From: CAIUPE01 sp046092445
GTDB taxonomy: Bacteria > Pseudomonadota > Alphaproteobacteria > Rhizobiales > Beijerinckiaceae
DNA length: 64,000 nucleotides
Assembly (NCBI GenBank): GCA_046092445.1
Contig: JBJTDR010000106.1
Coordinates: 1 to 64,000, forward strand
Direction of reading: 5' to 3'
Shown here: piece by piece, positions 43,018-52,505 of the stretch
Layout of the letters: each line of letters opens with the position of its first letter
Position numbering within the stretch: the first letter of the stretch is position 1
Notes under the pieces: generated by a model
Databases searched by the model: none
Seen by the model: only the letters and a program-made list of their open reading frames with translations
Told to the model about the DNA's origin: nothing
Translations under genes and position numbers: made by a program

Positions 43018-43806
43018 TCAACGGGTCTTTGCCGCGCCAGGCTTTTCGGGGACAACGAAGAGGAGCGGATCGGGCGCGTCATCGAGATTGATTGCGGTTA
43101 GGAGAATGGAGACGTCATAGCCCTGCGGGTCGGTGATGGTCCATTGTTTGAGCTGCATGGTGCGGCGATCGAAGCCGAGCGAGATGCGTGAGGTGCCACC
43201 AAAGGTGGAGGAATCTTCGAGATCGATGATTACCCGCTCGCCAGCAACTCTGACATCGATGATTTTGGCGTCGTTTTCGATATTGATCGTGTCGCGGAGA
43301 AGAAATTTGAGGGGGGTTAGACCGATCGAATAGACGTCCTGTGTGCCGAGGCGGTTGTCGCGGATTGCGACGACATTGCCGTCGGCAATCACTTCGATGG
43401 CGTCGGGCGGATCATAGTCGAAGCGTAGCCGACCGGGTCTGAGCACGGCGAGAGAGCCTGTGGCGCGCTGGCCGTCCGATCCGTTCTGGACGAACAGAGC
43501 ACTGAAATGTTTCATCGCGTTCAGGGCGCGGTTGATCTCCTTGATCAGGGTTTCGCGGCTGGCATCATTCGCGATGATCGCCTTTGGCGGTGTTTTGACG
43601 GGGGCGACTGTGGCCGGTTCAGGTGTCGCGGGCGCGTCGATCGCCGCGGGCTTTTGCGGCATTTTCCCGGGTTCGGGCTGCATGACGTTTGACGGGCCGA
43701 ATTCGGCGGGCCGAGGACGCGGCAGAGGAATTTGCAGGGCTGATGCACTTTGAACCATCAACGAGGTGGAGATGCATAGACTGAGGGCCAGGCCAAGACG
43801 GTTCAT
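43018..43806 (-). CDS. LolA-like outer-membrane lipoprotein carrier protein
   Basis: A 262-residue secreted protein with an N-terminal signal peptide (MNRLGLALSLCISTSLMVQS, cleavage near SASA). A Pro-rich linker to about residue 80 is followed by the LolA domain: LNAMKHFSALFVQNGSDGQR, GSLAVLRPGRLRFDYDPPD and VVAIRDNRLGTQDVYS. LolA carries lipoproteins across the periplasm to LolB. It is placed next to ftsK, as in many Rhizobiales. Confidence 0.88.
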   Translation of the reverse strand: MNRLGLALSLCISTSLMVQSASALQIPLPRPRPAEFGPSNVMQPEPGKMPQKPAAIDAPATPEPATVAPVKTPPKAIIANDASRETLIKEINRALNAMKHFSALFVQNGSDGQRATGSLAVLRPGRLRFDYDPPDAIEVIADGNVVAIRDNRLGTQDVYSIGLTPLKFLLRDTINIENDAKIIDVRVAGERVIIDLEDSSTFGGTSRISLGFDRRTMQLKQWTITDPQGYDVSILLTAINLDDAPDPLLFVVPEKPGAAKTR

Positions 43807-43845
43807 GAGGCTTTTGCCATTCTGGCCGAGAACGGAACATGACTG

Positions 43846-46368
43846 CTAATGATCGTTGTCGGATCCGGTGGCGGCCGGCGCATCGAGCAGGATCTCGCGT
43901 TTGCCGGAATGGTTCGGTGCACCGACAATACCGTCCTTTTCCATGCGTTCCATGATCGTTGCGGCACGGTTATAGCCGATCTGGAGGCGGCGCTGGATAT
44001 AGGATGTCGAGGCCTTGCGATCCCGCAGGACGATCGCGATGGCCTGATCATAGGGATCGCCGGAGGAAGCGCCGAAGCTGCCCTGATCGAAAACCGTGCC
44101 CTCATTGTCATTGGCGATATCCAGTTCGTCATCCCGAGTGATATCTTCGAGATAGTGCGGCTGACCCTGAGATTTGAGGTGTGCGACAACTTTTTCGACT
44201 TCGCTATCGGAAACGAACGGGCCGTGAACGCGGCTGATGCGCCCGCCACCCGCCATGAAGAGCATATCACCCTGTCCAAGGAGCTGCTCGGCACCCTGTT
44301 CGCCCAGAATGGTACGGCTGTCAATTTTGGAGGTGACCTGAAAGGAGATGCGAGTCGGGAAATTCGCCTTGATCGTGCCGGTGATGACATCGACCGAGGG
44401 CCGCTGGGTGGCGAGAATGACGTGGATACCGGCGGCACGGGCCATTTGCGCGAGGCGCTGGATGGCACCTTCAATATCCTTGCCCGCGACCATCATGAGA
44501 TCGGCCATCTCGTCGACGATGACGACGAGGTAAGGCAGGGGCTGCAAATCCATGACCTCGTTTTCGAAGATCGCCTCGCCGGAATCACGGTCAAAACCGG
44601 TCTGGACCGTGCGGGAAATGACTTCGCCGCGGGTTTTGGCTTCGCCGACGCGCATATTGAAACCGTCTATATTGCGGACGCCGAGTTTGGACATTTTCTT
44701 GTAACGTTCTTCCATCTCGCGCACGGCCCATTTGAGGGCGACGACGGCTTTTTTCGGGTCGGTGACGACGGGGGTGAGCAGATGCGGGATGCCATCATAG
44801 ACGGAAAGTTCGAGCATTTTCGGATCGACCATGATCAGGCGGCACTGCTCGGGCGTGAGACGGTAGAGAAGCGACAGGATCATGGTGTTGATGGCGACCG
44901 ATTTTCCGGAGCCGGTGGTGCCTGCGACGAGAAGATGCGGCATGCGGGCAAGGTCGGTAATGACGGGCTCGCCGCCAATGGTCTTGCCGAGACAGATCGC
45001 AAGCTTGAACGGGCTGTCCATGAAATCGGCTTCGCAGATCAATTCACGCAGATAGACGGTATCGCGGCGGTGGTTCGGGAGTTCGATGCCGATGGCATTG
45101 CGGCCGGGAACGACGGCAACACGCGCGGACACGGCACTCATGGAGCGGGCAATGTCATCGGCCAAGCCAATGACGCGCGATGATTTGATGCCGGGGGCAG
45201 GTTCAAGCTCGTAAAGCGTGACGACGGGACCGGGGCGGACCTGGATGATTTCACCGCGAACGCCGAAATCATCGAGCACGCCCTCGAGCAGGCGGGCATT
45301 TTGCTGCAGAGCGTCGCTCGACATGATCGGGCCGAATGACTTCTTGGCCTCGTTGAGCAAGCTTGCGGGCGGCAATGTGTAAAGATCCAGCTCACCATTG
45401 GGCGGGCGGGCCTGTTTGCGTTTGGCGGGAGCGGCAGATTTGCTTCTTTGCGCTGTGAGCGCCGGTTCGGACGGTGCGGGGCGAGTTCTACCCGAGAGCG
45501 GTGGTTCGCTGCGGCGTGCATGGCGGGCGTCAAGGGTGGCCAGCGGGTTCTTGTCGCTGGATCGGGAGTGTAAAAGCCGGTTCAGCCCGCTTTTGAGACT
45601 GATCACGCTGTGAAACACGGCCCCGATCCAGATTGCGCCGAAACCCGGTTCATCGGTGTCTTCGTCATCATCAACCATGCCGGTTTCACGGGTGGTCCGA
45701 ATTTCGGGCCGCGTGTCGGGGACGTTGTCGAAATCGATTTCTGTCGGACGGTTGAAGCCGATACCGGAAGCGGCGGCGAGTGCAAGACCGGCGATCACTG
45801 CGGAGACGAGTGTCGGAATCAGCGCAACCGCCAGTGGTTCTGGCGGCAGGAGTGCACTCAGGAGTGCGTGCATCAGGTCACCGATGATACCGCCAAGGCC
45901 GACGGGAAGCGGCCATGAGCCGATCGTCGGGAGCGCGCTCGCAAGTGCGGCAGCGGCGAGGGTACCGATAAAAAGGAATACGAAGCGCAGACGGGGGCGG
46001 GTAAGCGGGCGCGCTGACAGAAGGCGAAGTGCCATAAAGCCGAGTGGTGCAAGCACGGCGAGGGAAGCCAGCCCGAAGAATTGCATCATGAGATCGGCGA
46101 CGATGGCACCGGGGTGGCCGAGAAGATTGCTGACCGGCTTGCCGGTGGCGTGGTTCAAGCTTGGATCGTCGACTGACCAGGTTAAAAGCGCGATAATGGC
46201 GCAGACGATGAGCGCGGCAAGAAAGATGCCGCCGAGTTCGGCAAGACGACGACCAATGAAGGCTTTCACAGGGCCGGAAATATCTTCGAAACTCGCCCGG
46301 CTTGTTCGTGTCGTACGCATGTCCCGCCCGTGGGAGCCCTGAACAAGGGTCCTGATCCGCTCTGTCAC
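43846..46368 (-). CDS. ftsK: DNA translocase FtsK
   Basis: An 840-residue septal DNA pump. The N-terminal part has four or five transmembrane helices (to about residue 205), followed by a short variable linker. The motor domain has its Walker A in VAGTTGSGKSVAIN near residue 480 and Walker B in VVIVDEMADLMMVAG. The C-terminal gamma winged helix is SYIQRRLQIGYNRAATIMER. It links chromosome segregation to division and activates XerCD; xerD is at 57.5-58.4 kb. The start could alternatively be a downstream Met (MRTTRTS). Confidence 0.95.
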   Translation of the reverse strand: MTERIRTLVQGSHGRDMRTTRTSRASFEDISGPVKAFIGRRLAELGGIFLAALIVCAIIALLTWSVDDPSLNHATGKPVSNLLGHPGAIVADLMMQFFGLASLAVLAPLGFMALRLLSARPLTRPRLRFVFLFIGTLAAAALASALPTIGSWPLPVGLGGIIGDLMHALLSALLPPEPLAVALIPTLVSAVIAGLALAAASGIGFNRPTEIDFDNVPDTRPEIRTTRETGMVDDDEDTDEPGFGAIWIGAVFHSVISLKSGLNRLLHSRSSDKNPLATLDARHARRSEPPLSGRTRPAPSEPALTAQRSKSAAPAKRKQARPPNGELDLYTLPPASLLNEAKKSFGPIMSSDALQQNARLLEGVLDDFGVRGEIIQVRPGPVVTLYELEPAPGIKSSRVIGLADDIARSMSAVSARVAVVPGRNAIGIELPNHRRDTVYLRELICEADFMDSPFKLAICLGKTIGGEPVITDLARMPHLLVAGTTGSGKSVAINTMILSLLYRLTPEQCRLIMVDPKMLELSVYDGIPHLLTPVVTDPKKAVVALKWAVREMEERYKKMSKLGVRNIDGFNMRVGEAKTRGEVISRTVQTGFDRDSGEAIFENEVMDLQPLPYLVVIVDEMADLMMVAGKDIEGAIQRLAQMARAAGIHVILATQRPSVDVITGTIKANFPTRISFQVTSKIDSRTILGEQGAEQLLGQGDMLFMAGGGRISRVHGPFVSDSEVEKVVAHLKSQGQPHYLEDITRDDELDIANDNEGTVFDQGSFGASSGDPYDQAIAIVLRDRKASTSYIQRRLQIGYNRAATIMERMEKDGIVGAPNHSGKREILLDAPAATGSDNDH

Positions 46369-46452
46369 CGGCGGCAGTATGCCAGCCGATAAATCATCGT
46401 CCTGTAATAGCCGAAATGCGGTTAATGGCGGATTAACCTTGAAAGGTTCTGC

Positions 46453-46480
46453 AAAAAAGGGCGATTGTTGCCAATCGCCC
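46453..46480 (-). terminator. Rho-independent terminator after amtB
   Basis: On the minus strand GGGCGATTG, a GCAA loop and CAATCGCCC form a perfect nine-base stem followed by TTTTTT. It lies about 50 bp past the amtB stop. A second hairpin (GCAGGCGGC/GCCGCCTGC, 46501-46520) sits between the stop and this terminator. Confidence 0.85.
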
Positions 46481-46530
46481 CGCAGTCTTTGGAGGAAACT
46501 GCAGGCGGCTGGCCGCCTGCATATGGGTGC

Positions 46531-48000
46531 TCAGTAATTGTAGGCGCGTTCACCATGGCTTGCGATGTCGAGACCTTCGCGTTCCTGCTCGACGGGAACC
46601 CGCAGGCCGATGACGAGATCGATGAGCTTGAAGAGGATCGCCGAACCGATACCCGACCAGAGCAGCGTGAAGACCACTGCCTTGCCTTGAATCCAGAGCT
46701 GGCCGCCAAGGGAATAGGCGCCTTCGACGATGGTGCCGGGTGAGGTGATGTAGTCGGAGATACCTGTTCCGCCGAGACCTTTGCTGACAAGGATGCCGGT
46801 GCCCAGCGCGCCCAGAATACCGCCGACGCAGTGGATGCCGAAGACATCGAGCGAGTCATCATAACCGAAGGCGTTCTTGACCATCGAGCAGAAGAAGAAG
46901 CAGACGGCACCAGCGGCGAAGCCGAGGACGATCGACCCCATCGGACCGGCAAAACCGCATGCGGGAGTGATCGCAACCAGGCCTGCTATCGCACCGGATA
47001 CGAGGCCGAGCAGCGACGGCTTGCCCTTGGCCATCCATTCAACGACCAGCCAGGATGCAGCAGCAGCGGCGGTGGCGACGAAGGTGTTGACGAAGGCAAG
47101 GGCTGTGACGCCATTGGCTTCAAGGTTGGAGCCGGCATTGAAACCGAACCAGCCGACCCAGAGAAGGGCCGCGCCGATCATTGACATGGTCAGCGAGTGC
47201 GGCGACATGAGTTCCTTGCCGTAACCGGTGCGCTTGCCCAGGATCAGCGCGCCGACGAGGCCCGCAATACCGGCATTGATGTGGACGACAGTGCCGCCCG
47301 CGAAATCGAGCGCGCCCCATTGGAAGAGCATTCCCGCGTCGGCGAGGACGGCATCGAGATTGGCTTGCGCGGTCGCTTTGGCGGCATCATCCGCCGCATC
47401 GAGAAGTGCTTTGGACGCGCTGGCGAGCGCATCCGGACCGGCCCAGTACCAGACCATGTGGGCGATCGGGAAATAGATGACTGTGACCCAGAGAACGGCA
47501 AAGACGATCAGGGCGGAGAAGCGGATCCGTTCCGCGATCGCGCCGATGATCAGGGCCGGAGTAATGCACGCAAACGTCATCTGGAACGCCATATAGTTGA
47601 GTTCAGGAACAACGACACCATTCGAGAATGTTGCAACAACGGAATCGGGCGTAATGCCGATCAGGAAAGCCTTCGAGAACCCGCCAATATAGGCGTTGAG
47701 CGCACCGCCATTGGTGAAGGCGAGCGAATAGCCGTAAGTAACCCAGACGAGGGCGACGACCGCGACAATGGCCAAGACCTGGACCATCACGGAAAGCATA
47801 TTTTTTGTGCGGACAAGGCCGCCATAGAACAGAGCGAGCCCGGGGACGGACATCATCAGAACCAGCACGGATGCGATGAGCATCCATGTTGTATCGCCCT
47901 TGTTTGGAACGGGAGCGTCGCCAGCGAAGGCGGGAACGGCGGCAAGAGCTGCAAGCGCCGCGCCTCCGAGGAAGGGTTTGAGGGACTTTCTCAGTTTCAT
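46531..48000 (-). CDS. amtB: Ammonium transporter
   Basis: A 489-residue Amt/Rh channel. A signal-like N-terminus (GGAALAALAAVPAFAGDAP) precedes about 11 transmembrane helices. Signature segments include WMLIASVLVLMMSVPGLALF, the D/PVWYWAG-like region and DSLDVFGIHCVGGILGALGT with pore His residues. It follows glnK on the same strand with a 24-bp gap. PII (GlnK) is known to bind AmtB and block it when nitrogen is plentiful. Confidence 0.96.
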   Translation of the reverse strand: MKLRKSLKPFLGGAALAALAAVPAFAGDAPVPNKGDTTWMLIASVLVLMMSVPGLALFYGGLVRTKNMLSVMVQVLAIVAVVALVWVTYGYSLAFTNGGALNAYIGGFSKAFLIGITPDSVVATFSNGVVVPELNYMAFQMTFACITPALIIGAIAERIRFSALIVFAVLWVTVIYFPIAHMVWYWAGPDALASASKALLDAADDAAKATAQANLDAVLADAGMLFQWGALDFAGGTVVHINAGIAGLVGALILGKRTGYGKELMSPHSLTMSMIGAALLWVGWFGFNAGSNLEANGVTALAFVNTFVATAAAAASWLVVEWMAKGKPSLLGLVSGAIAGLVAITPACGFAGPMGSIVLGFAAGAVCFFFCSMVKNAFGYDDSLDVFGIHCVGGILGALGTGILVSKGLGGTGISDYITSPGTIVEGAYSLGGQLWIQGKAVVFTLLWSGIGSAILFKLIDLVIGLRVPVEQEREGLDIASHGERAYNY

Positions 48001-48024
48001 GTCAATCTCTCCAGTAAGGCGGCG

Positions 48025-48363
48025 TCAGAGCGCGTCATTATCACGTTCGCCGGTCCGGATGCGGACGGCTTGTTCAATCGGAAATACGAAGATTTTGCCA
48101 TCGCCGATCTGGCCGGTTTTGGCGGCAGCGGTGATCGCGTCGATGACCTTGCCGACCATATCGGTGGCAACGGCGACTTCGATCTTCAATTTCGGGAGGA
48201 AGCTCACGGCGTATTCTGCGCCACGGTAGATTTCGGTGTGACCCTTTTGACGTCCGTAGCCTTTGACCTCCGTTACGGTCAGGCCGTGGACACCCAAAGA
48301 GGTCAGCGCATCGCGGACTTCTTCGAGTTTGAAGGGCTTTATAATTGCCATCACGATTTTCAT
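48025..48363 (-). CDS. glnK: Nitrogen regulatory protein PII (GlnK)
   Basis: A 112-residue PII signalling trimer subunit. The T-loop is complete with the uridylylation site Tyr51 (EIYRGAEYAVSF), and the B-loop GKIFVFPIEQAVRIRTGE is intact. It signals nitrogen status by 2-oxoglutarate and ATP binding. It is cotranscribed with amtB and preceded by a sigma-54-like promoter. Confidence 0.96.
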   Translation of the reverse strand: MKIVMAIIKPFKLEEVRDALTSLGVHGLTVTEVKGYGRQKGHTEIYRGAEYAVSFLPKLKIEVAVATDMVGKVIDAITAAAKTGQIGDGKIFVFPIEQAVRIRTGERDNDAL

Positions 48364-48425
48364 GGCGTCATTCCCCTGGTTATGCCGTCGCGGTGAACAG
48401 GCCGAGACTTAAGCCGCCATTCCCT

Positions 48426-48442
48426 ATTCAAGGACTGTGCCA
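48426..48442 (-). promoter_or_regulatory. Sigma-54 (RpoN)-like promoter for glnK-amtB
   Basis: On the minus strand the sequence is TGGCACAGTCCTTGAAT. It matches the -24/-12 pattern TGGCACG-N4-TTGCW except for the G after TGGCAC and the C of TTGC (here A). The -12 region lies about 63 bases from the glnK start. glnK-amtB operons are commonly NtrC/RpoN-controlled, which supports the assignment. No clear NtrC site was found upstream. Confidence 0.5.
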
Positions 48443-48517
48443 GAGCAGGAAAACAAGCAATATCAGAGTGTTATACTTTTTGACCCAGAGTCAGAGGGCG
48501 CAATATCAGGCAGCTGC

Positions 48518-49405
48518 CTATTTTTTTGGCAATGATGATGCGGCGAGATCGGGGCGGTGCCGGATCAGGCCTTCTTGCGCAACCGAGGCGACGAGTGTGC
48601 CACCGCCGGTGAAGATCGAGCCGCGGGCGAAGCCGCGTGCGCCGCCGGCAAAGGGGCTGTCCTGCGCGTAGAGAAGCCATTCATCGGCGCGAAAGGGGTG
48701 ATGGAACCAGAGCGCGTGATCGAGGCTTGCGGCCTGAATTTCGCGCTCGAAAACGGTGCGGCCATGGGCAACGAGGGTTGAATCGAGCAAGGTCATGTCG
48801 GAGGCGTAGGCAAGTATGGCCTGATGAATGGCGGGGTCGTCCGGCAGTGTGCCGGTGGCGCGGATCCAGACGTTGAAATAAGGGTCGAGGCCGTCGCGGG
48901 TCATGTAGCGCTTGAATTCGACGGGGCGCAGTTCGACGGGGCGTTCGCGCTCGAAATAGGCGCGGACCGGGTCGGGCATCAGCGGCATGACGCGCTCGCG
49001 AATATCGGACTCACTCGGGAGCTGATCGGGCTTCGGGACGTCCGGCATGGCAATCTGGTGGGAGAGGCCGGGCTCGTCGACATGAAACGAGGCGGACAGC
49101 GTGAAAATCGGCTGGCCGTGCTGGATCGCCTTGACGCGGCGCGTGGTGAAGCTGCGGCCATCTCGGATGCGCTCGACATCATAGATGATCGGGACTTTCG
49201 GATCGCCGGGGAGCAGAAAATAGCCATGGAGCGAATGGGGCAACCGGCCCTCTACGGTGCGGCTTGCGGCAACAAGTGCCTGCCCGATGACCTGCCCGCC
49301 GAAGACACGCTGCCAGCCGACCTGCGGACTGCGGCCACGGAAGAGGTTTTGTTCGAGGACTTCGAGATCGAGAATAGCGAGAAGGTCTTGGACGGCGGAG
49401 GTCAT
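48518..49405 (-). CDS. tesB: Acyl-CoA thioesterase II
   Basis: A 295-residue double-hotdog thioesterase. Typical segments are VFGGQVIGQALVAASRTVEG, LHGYFLLPGDPKVPIIYDVE and, in the second half, FNVWIRATGTLPDDP, LDSTLVAHGR and SLDHALWFHHPFRADEWLLY. It hydrolyses medium- to long-chain acyl-CoA in the cytosol. It lies upstream of glnK on the same strand, but the glnK promoter candidate sits between them. Confidence 0.94.
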   Translation of the reverse strand: MTSAVQDLLAILDLEVLEQNLFRGRSPQVGWQRVFGGQVIGQALVAASRTVEGRLPHSLHGYFLLPGDPKVPIIYDVERIRDGRSFTTRRVKAIQHGQPIFTLSASFHVDEPGLSHQIAMPDVPKPDQLPSESDIRERVMPLMPDPVRAYFERERPVELRPVEFKRYMTRDGLDPYFNVWIRATGTLPDDPAIHQAILAYASDMTLLDSTLVAHGRTVFEREIQAASLDHALWFHHPFRADEWLLYAQDSPFAGGARGFARGSIFTGGGTLVASVAQEGLIRHRPDLAASSLPKK

Positions 49406-49534
49406 TTGTGGTGCCGGCTGAGAGGTTTAGAGGTGGCAATCATGCTTCAGCTTGGCGGATAATGCCACCCCCTGCGGCGGGGTGAGGCAGTGTGCGGCAT
49501 TGAAGGCGGCACGGTTAGGCCTTAGAAGGGGTTG

Positions 49535-50764
49535 ATGAGGGATAAAAGCGCGATGCAGCGGACGGATGTGATGATTGCGGGCGGCGGGGTGACGGGGTTG
49601 ACGCTCGCACTTCTGCTGAAGCGCGCGCTGGGCGGAACACTCCGCGTGACGTTGTGCGACCCGATGATCAAGGCGGCACCGACGGATGATGACCGGGCGT
49701 TTGCGCTGGCGGCGGACGGGAGAAGGCTGTTCGACGGGCTCGGGATCTGGCCGATGATTGCCGAGGCGTGCCAACCGATCACCGAGATGGTGATTACGGA
49801 TAGCCGGCTCGATGATCCGGTGCGGCCGGCGTTTCTGACCTTTGGCGGCGAGGTTGAGCCGGGTGAGTCCTTTGCGCATATGGTGCCTCAGGGGCTCTTG
49901 ATCGAAAAACTGTTATTCGCTGCGGATCAGGCCGGTGTTCAGCTGATTTCCGACAGGGTGAAGCGCTTCAAGGCGGATCGGTCGTCGGTCACGGTGATGC
50001 TTGCGGGCGGTGACGCGATGAAGGCGGGATTGCTGGTCGGGAGCGATGGCGGACAATCGGCCATTCGCGAGCTTGCCGGGATCAGTTTCTATCAGTGGTC
50101 GTACAAGCAGGCGGGAATTGTCATGACGATCGGCCATGAGCGGCCGCATGACGGGCAGGCGGAAGAGCATTTTCTGCCGGCAGGGCCGTTTGCGCGGCTG
50201 CCTTTGACGGGAAATCGCAGTTCGCTGGTCTGGACCGAGGCGCAGGATCGGGTCGGATCGCTGCTTGATCGTTCCGACGAGGCGCTAATCGAGCAGATCG
50301 AGCGGCGGGCGGGTCTCAGACTGGGGGCCTTGTCATTGCTCAGTCGTCCGCGAGCCTATCCGCTGAATTTCGGGATTGCGCGGCGGTTTATCGGGGAGCG
50401 GCTCGCGCTTGTCGGGGATGCGGCGCATATGGTGCATCCGATTGCCGGACAGGGGCTGAATATCGGCTTGCGTGATGTGGCGGTGCTGGCCGAGCGGATT
50501 ATCGAGGCGGCGGGGCTCGGTCTCGATACCGGAACAGTGACGGTGCTGGACGCTTACGAGAAAGCGCGGCGGTTTGATGCGGTCCTGTTTGGGGCGGTGA
50601 CGGACGGGTTGAACCGGCTCTTCTCGAATGATCATCTGACGGTGCGATTGGCGCGTGATCTGGGACTCGGTATTGTCGACCGGATGGGGCCGTTGAAGGA
50701 GCGGATGATCCGGCGGGCGGCCGGGATCGAGACGGTGACGCCGCGCCGGATGCGGTGTCTTTAG
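49535..50764 (+). CDS. UbiH/UbiF/COQ6-family FAD monooxygenase
   Basis: A 409-residue flavoprotein hydroxylase. The FAD dinucleotide fold is IAGGGVTGLTLALLLKR, the DG motif region is LLVGSDGGQSAIRE, and the second FAD motif is LVGDAAHMVHPIAGQGLNIG. The family hydroxylates the ring of ubiquinone precursors; which carbon it acts on cannot be told here. The start at 49535 is chosen because AGAAGGGG lies just upstream; an in-frame ATG at 49553 is possible. It is divergent from tesB. Confidence 0.9.
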   Translation: MRDKSAMQRTDVMIAGGGVTGLTLALLLKRALGGTLRVTLCDPMIKAAPTDDDRAFALAADGRRLFDGLGIWPMIAEACQPITEMVITDSRLDDPVRPAFLTFGGEVEPGESFAHMVPQGLLIEKLLFAADQAGVQLISDRVKRFKADRSSVTVMLAGGDAMKAGLLVGSDGGQSAIRELAGISFYQWSYKQAGIVMTIGHERPHDGQAEEHFLPAGPFARLPLTGNRSSLVWTEAQDRVGSLLDRSDEALIEQIERRAGLRLGALSLLSRPRAYPLNFGIARRFIGERLALVGDAAHMVHPIAGQGLNIGLRDVAVLAERIIEAAGLGLDTGTVTVLDAYEKARRFDAVLFGAVTDGLNRLFSNDHLTVRLARDLGLGIVDRMGPLKERMIRRAAGIETVTPRRMRCL

Positions 50765-50767
50765 GGA

Positions 50768-51307
50768 TCAGACGTTCTCGAGCGCGCGGGACAGGCGGCT
50801 CAAAGTTCGGTCGTGCAGGCCGAGGCTCACGAGATGGGCGTGGGTTGCGGTGACATAGTCCGGATTTGCGCCCGAAACGCCAACGCCTTGCCTGATCAGG
50901 CGGAGTAATTCGTCAAATTCGAGTTTTGGGGCGTATTGCCGGTGGGTCCGGTCAATCGTGAAGGCGATGCCGGAAACGGTGCGGCCATCGATGAGGCGGA
51001 GTGTGTGGCGTGTTTCGCGATAGACCATCGTGACCTGTTCGCGGGCGCGGAGATAATCGAGAGTCTTTTCAGTGTCGGTGTGGCGCACGCGGAAGGCAAC
51101 GCCGCGGCAGGAACCGCCCCGATCAAGACCGAGGACGAGGCCGGGATTGTCAGGCGTTCCGCGATGGACATGAGAATACACGCAGAGCGCCCTATGAAAG
51201 CCATGAAGTGTCGCGACGATGCGTTCAACATGGTCGAACCCGGGTCGCCACATCAATGATCCGTAGCCGAAAATCCAGAGATCGTGCGGGCGGGTGTCTG
51301 AAAGCAT
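50768..51307 (-). CDS. ChaC-like gamma-glutamylcyclotransferase
   Basis: About 179 residues with the hallmark WIFGYGSLMWRPGF near the N-terminus, then GGSCRGVAFRVRHTD and REQVTMVYRET with the expected catalytic Glu. ChaC proteins cleave glutathione to 5-oxoproline and Cys-Gly. The start at 51307 (MLSDTRPHDLW) fits the family; an ATG at 51376 would add 23 unrelated residues. It is convergent with the UbiH-type gene with a 3-bp gap. Confidence 0.9.
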   Translation of the reverse strand: MLSDTRPHDLWIFGYGSLMWRPGFDHVERIVATLHGFHRALCVYSHVHRGTPDNPGLVLGLDRGGSCRGVAFRVRHTDTEKTLDYLRAREQVTMVYRETRHTLRLIDGRTVSGIAFTIDRTHRQYAPKLEFDELLRLIRQGVGVSGANPDYVTATHAHLVSLGLHDRTLSRLSRALENV

Positions 51308-51467
51308 TCTGATCGAGCCTCTCGCGAGGATGTTCGTCCGGCTTGTCCCCGTCATGCCTGATTGGCAAGATGGCAATCGATGATAATGATCTCTAAACGA
51401 GAAGAGTGTAAAATCGAAACGAATTTGTTAGATCTGGATTAATTCCGGCGATAATCAGAGCTTATTG

Positions 51468-52505
51468 ATGGTGAATTCCCTGCCACAGAAGAGATCTTCG
51501 CGTCCGAGGCTCTACGGCCCGCCTGTTTTGCTTGTTCTGGCGGGCGTGGCGCTCTCGGGCTTTTGGATGTTTGCGAAAACGCGAGCTGAAACGTCGATGG
51601 ATCTTTGGATGACACAGGAAGCAGCTTCAGGGCGGGTCTGGACCTGCCCCGACCGCAGCATTGGCGGTTATCCGTTCCGGATCGAGATTTCTTGTACTGG
51701 CCCGACGCTGAGGGCGGCAGGAAACGTTCCCCTTGAAGCGAGCGTGGGACGGATTCTTGCTGTTGCGCAGATTTATCAGCTTGATTTGGCAATTGTAGAG
51801 TTTAGCGGGCCGTTGCAGCAGAAATATGCCGACGGAACGCAGCTTGATGCGACGTGGGAAAGTTTACGCGCGAGCGTGCATATCGGGGCTGATCGGCTAC
51901 CTGACCGTGTATCGGTCGAGATGAAGAAGGTGCAGCTTGAGGATGATGCGGCGGCATCAGGCACAATCGGCCATGCCGAGTTTCATGCCCGATTGGTTGA
52001 GGGATCGGCGGTCGCGGACGATCTCGATGTCGTTGCTATGGTGCAAGGTGCGGTTTTTCCGGTGATCAATGCGTTCACGGGTGTCACGGAGCCTATGGAC
52101 ATCGCGTTGCGCGGCCGCGCCGAGCAGGCAGCACTCCTGAAGCGGGGACTGGTGCCGACTTTGATCGATCAATGGGCCCAATCCGGCGGAAAAATGATTT
52201 TTGACGAGGCGAGCCTCACGCAGCCGGGGTTTGCGATGAGCGTCAAGGGCGAGGTGACGCTTGACGCGCAACGGCGACCCAAGGGACAGCTGGAGCTGAA
52301 CGCAACGGGAGCGGAGCGATTGATGGCGGCCTTTGGTATTGGCGGGAAAGACAAGGGTGTTAACGGATTGCTTGGCGCATTGCTGGGGCAGAAAAAATCC
52401 GATGGCACGCAAAAGGCGAGCACGCTGAAATTGCCGGTGCGGTTGGGCAATGGCAAAGTTGCAATCGGGCCAATTGTGCTCGCCGAGCTCGGGCCGCTTT
52501 ATTGA
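51468..52505 (+). CDS. DUF2125 domain protein
   Basis: A 345-residue protein with one N-terminal transmembrane segment (PPVLLVLAGVALSGFWMFA) and a long periplasmic region. The family motif includes GYPFRIEISCTGPTL and, later, PMDIALRGRA and ELNATGAERLMAAFG. DUF2125 is common in Rhizobiales; its function is unknown. The ATG at 51468 is used, since an upstream TTG adds one residue only. It is divergent from the ChaC-like gene and overlaps the convergent tyrC by 7 bp. Confidence 0.87.
   Translation: MVNSLPQKRSSRPRLYGPPVLLVLAGVALSGFWMFAKTRAETSMDLWMTQEAASGRVWTCPDRSIGGYPFRIEISCTGPTLRAAGNVPLEASVGRILAVAQIYQLDLAIVEFSGPLQQKYADGTQLDATWESLRASVHIGADRLPDRVSVEMKKVQLEDDAAASGTIGHAEFHARLVEGSAVADDLDVVAMVQGAVFPVINAFTGVTEPMDIALRGRAEQAALLKRGLVPTLIDQWAQSGGKMIFDEASLTQPGFAMSVKGEVTLDAQRRPKGQLELNATGAERLMAAFGIGGKDKGVNGLLGALLGQKKSDGTQKASTLKLPVRLGNGKVAIGPIVLAELGPLY

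Noticed and set aside
43849..45183. Long plus-strand frame of 444 codons
   Set aside because: It is antisense to ftsK, which has clear motifs throughout; long antisense frames are common in GC-rich genes.
47197..48396. Long plus-strand frame of 399 codons
   Set aside because: Antisense to amtB and glnK, with no recognisable domain.
48508..48519. AGGCAGCTGCCT palindrome at the tesB stop
   Set aside because: Considered as a tesB terminator, but the T-run is on the wrong side for the minus strand.
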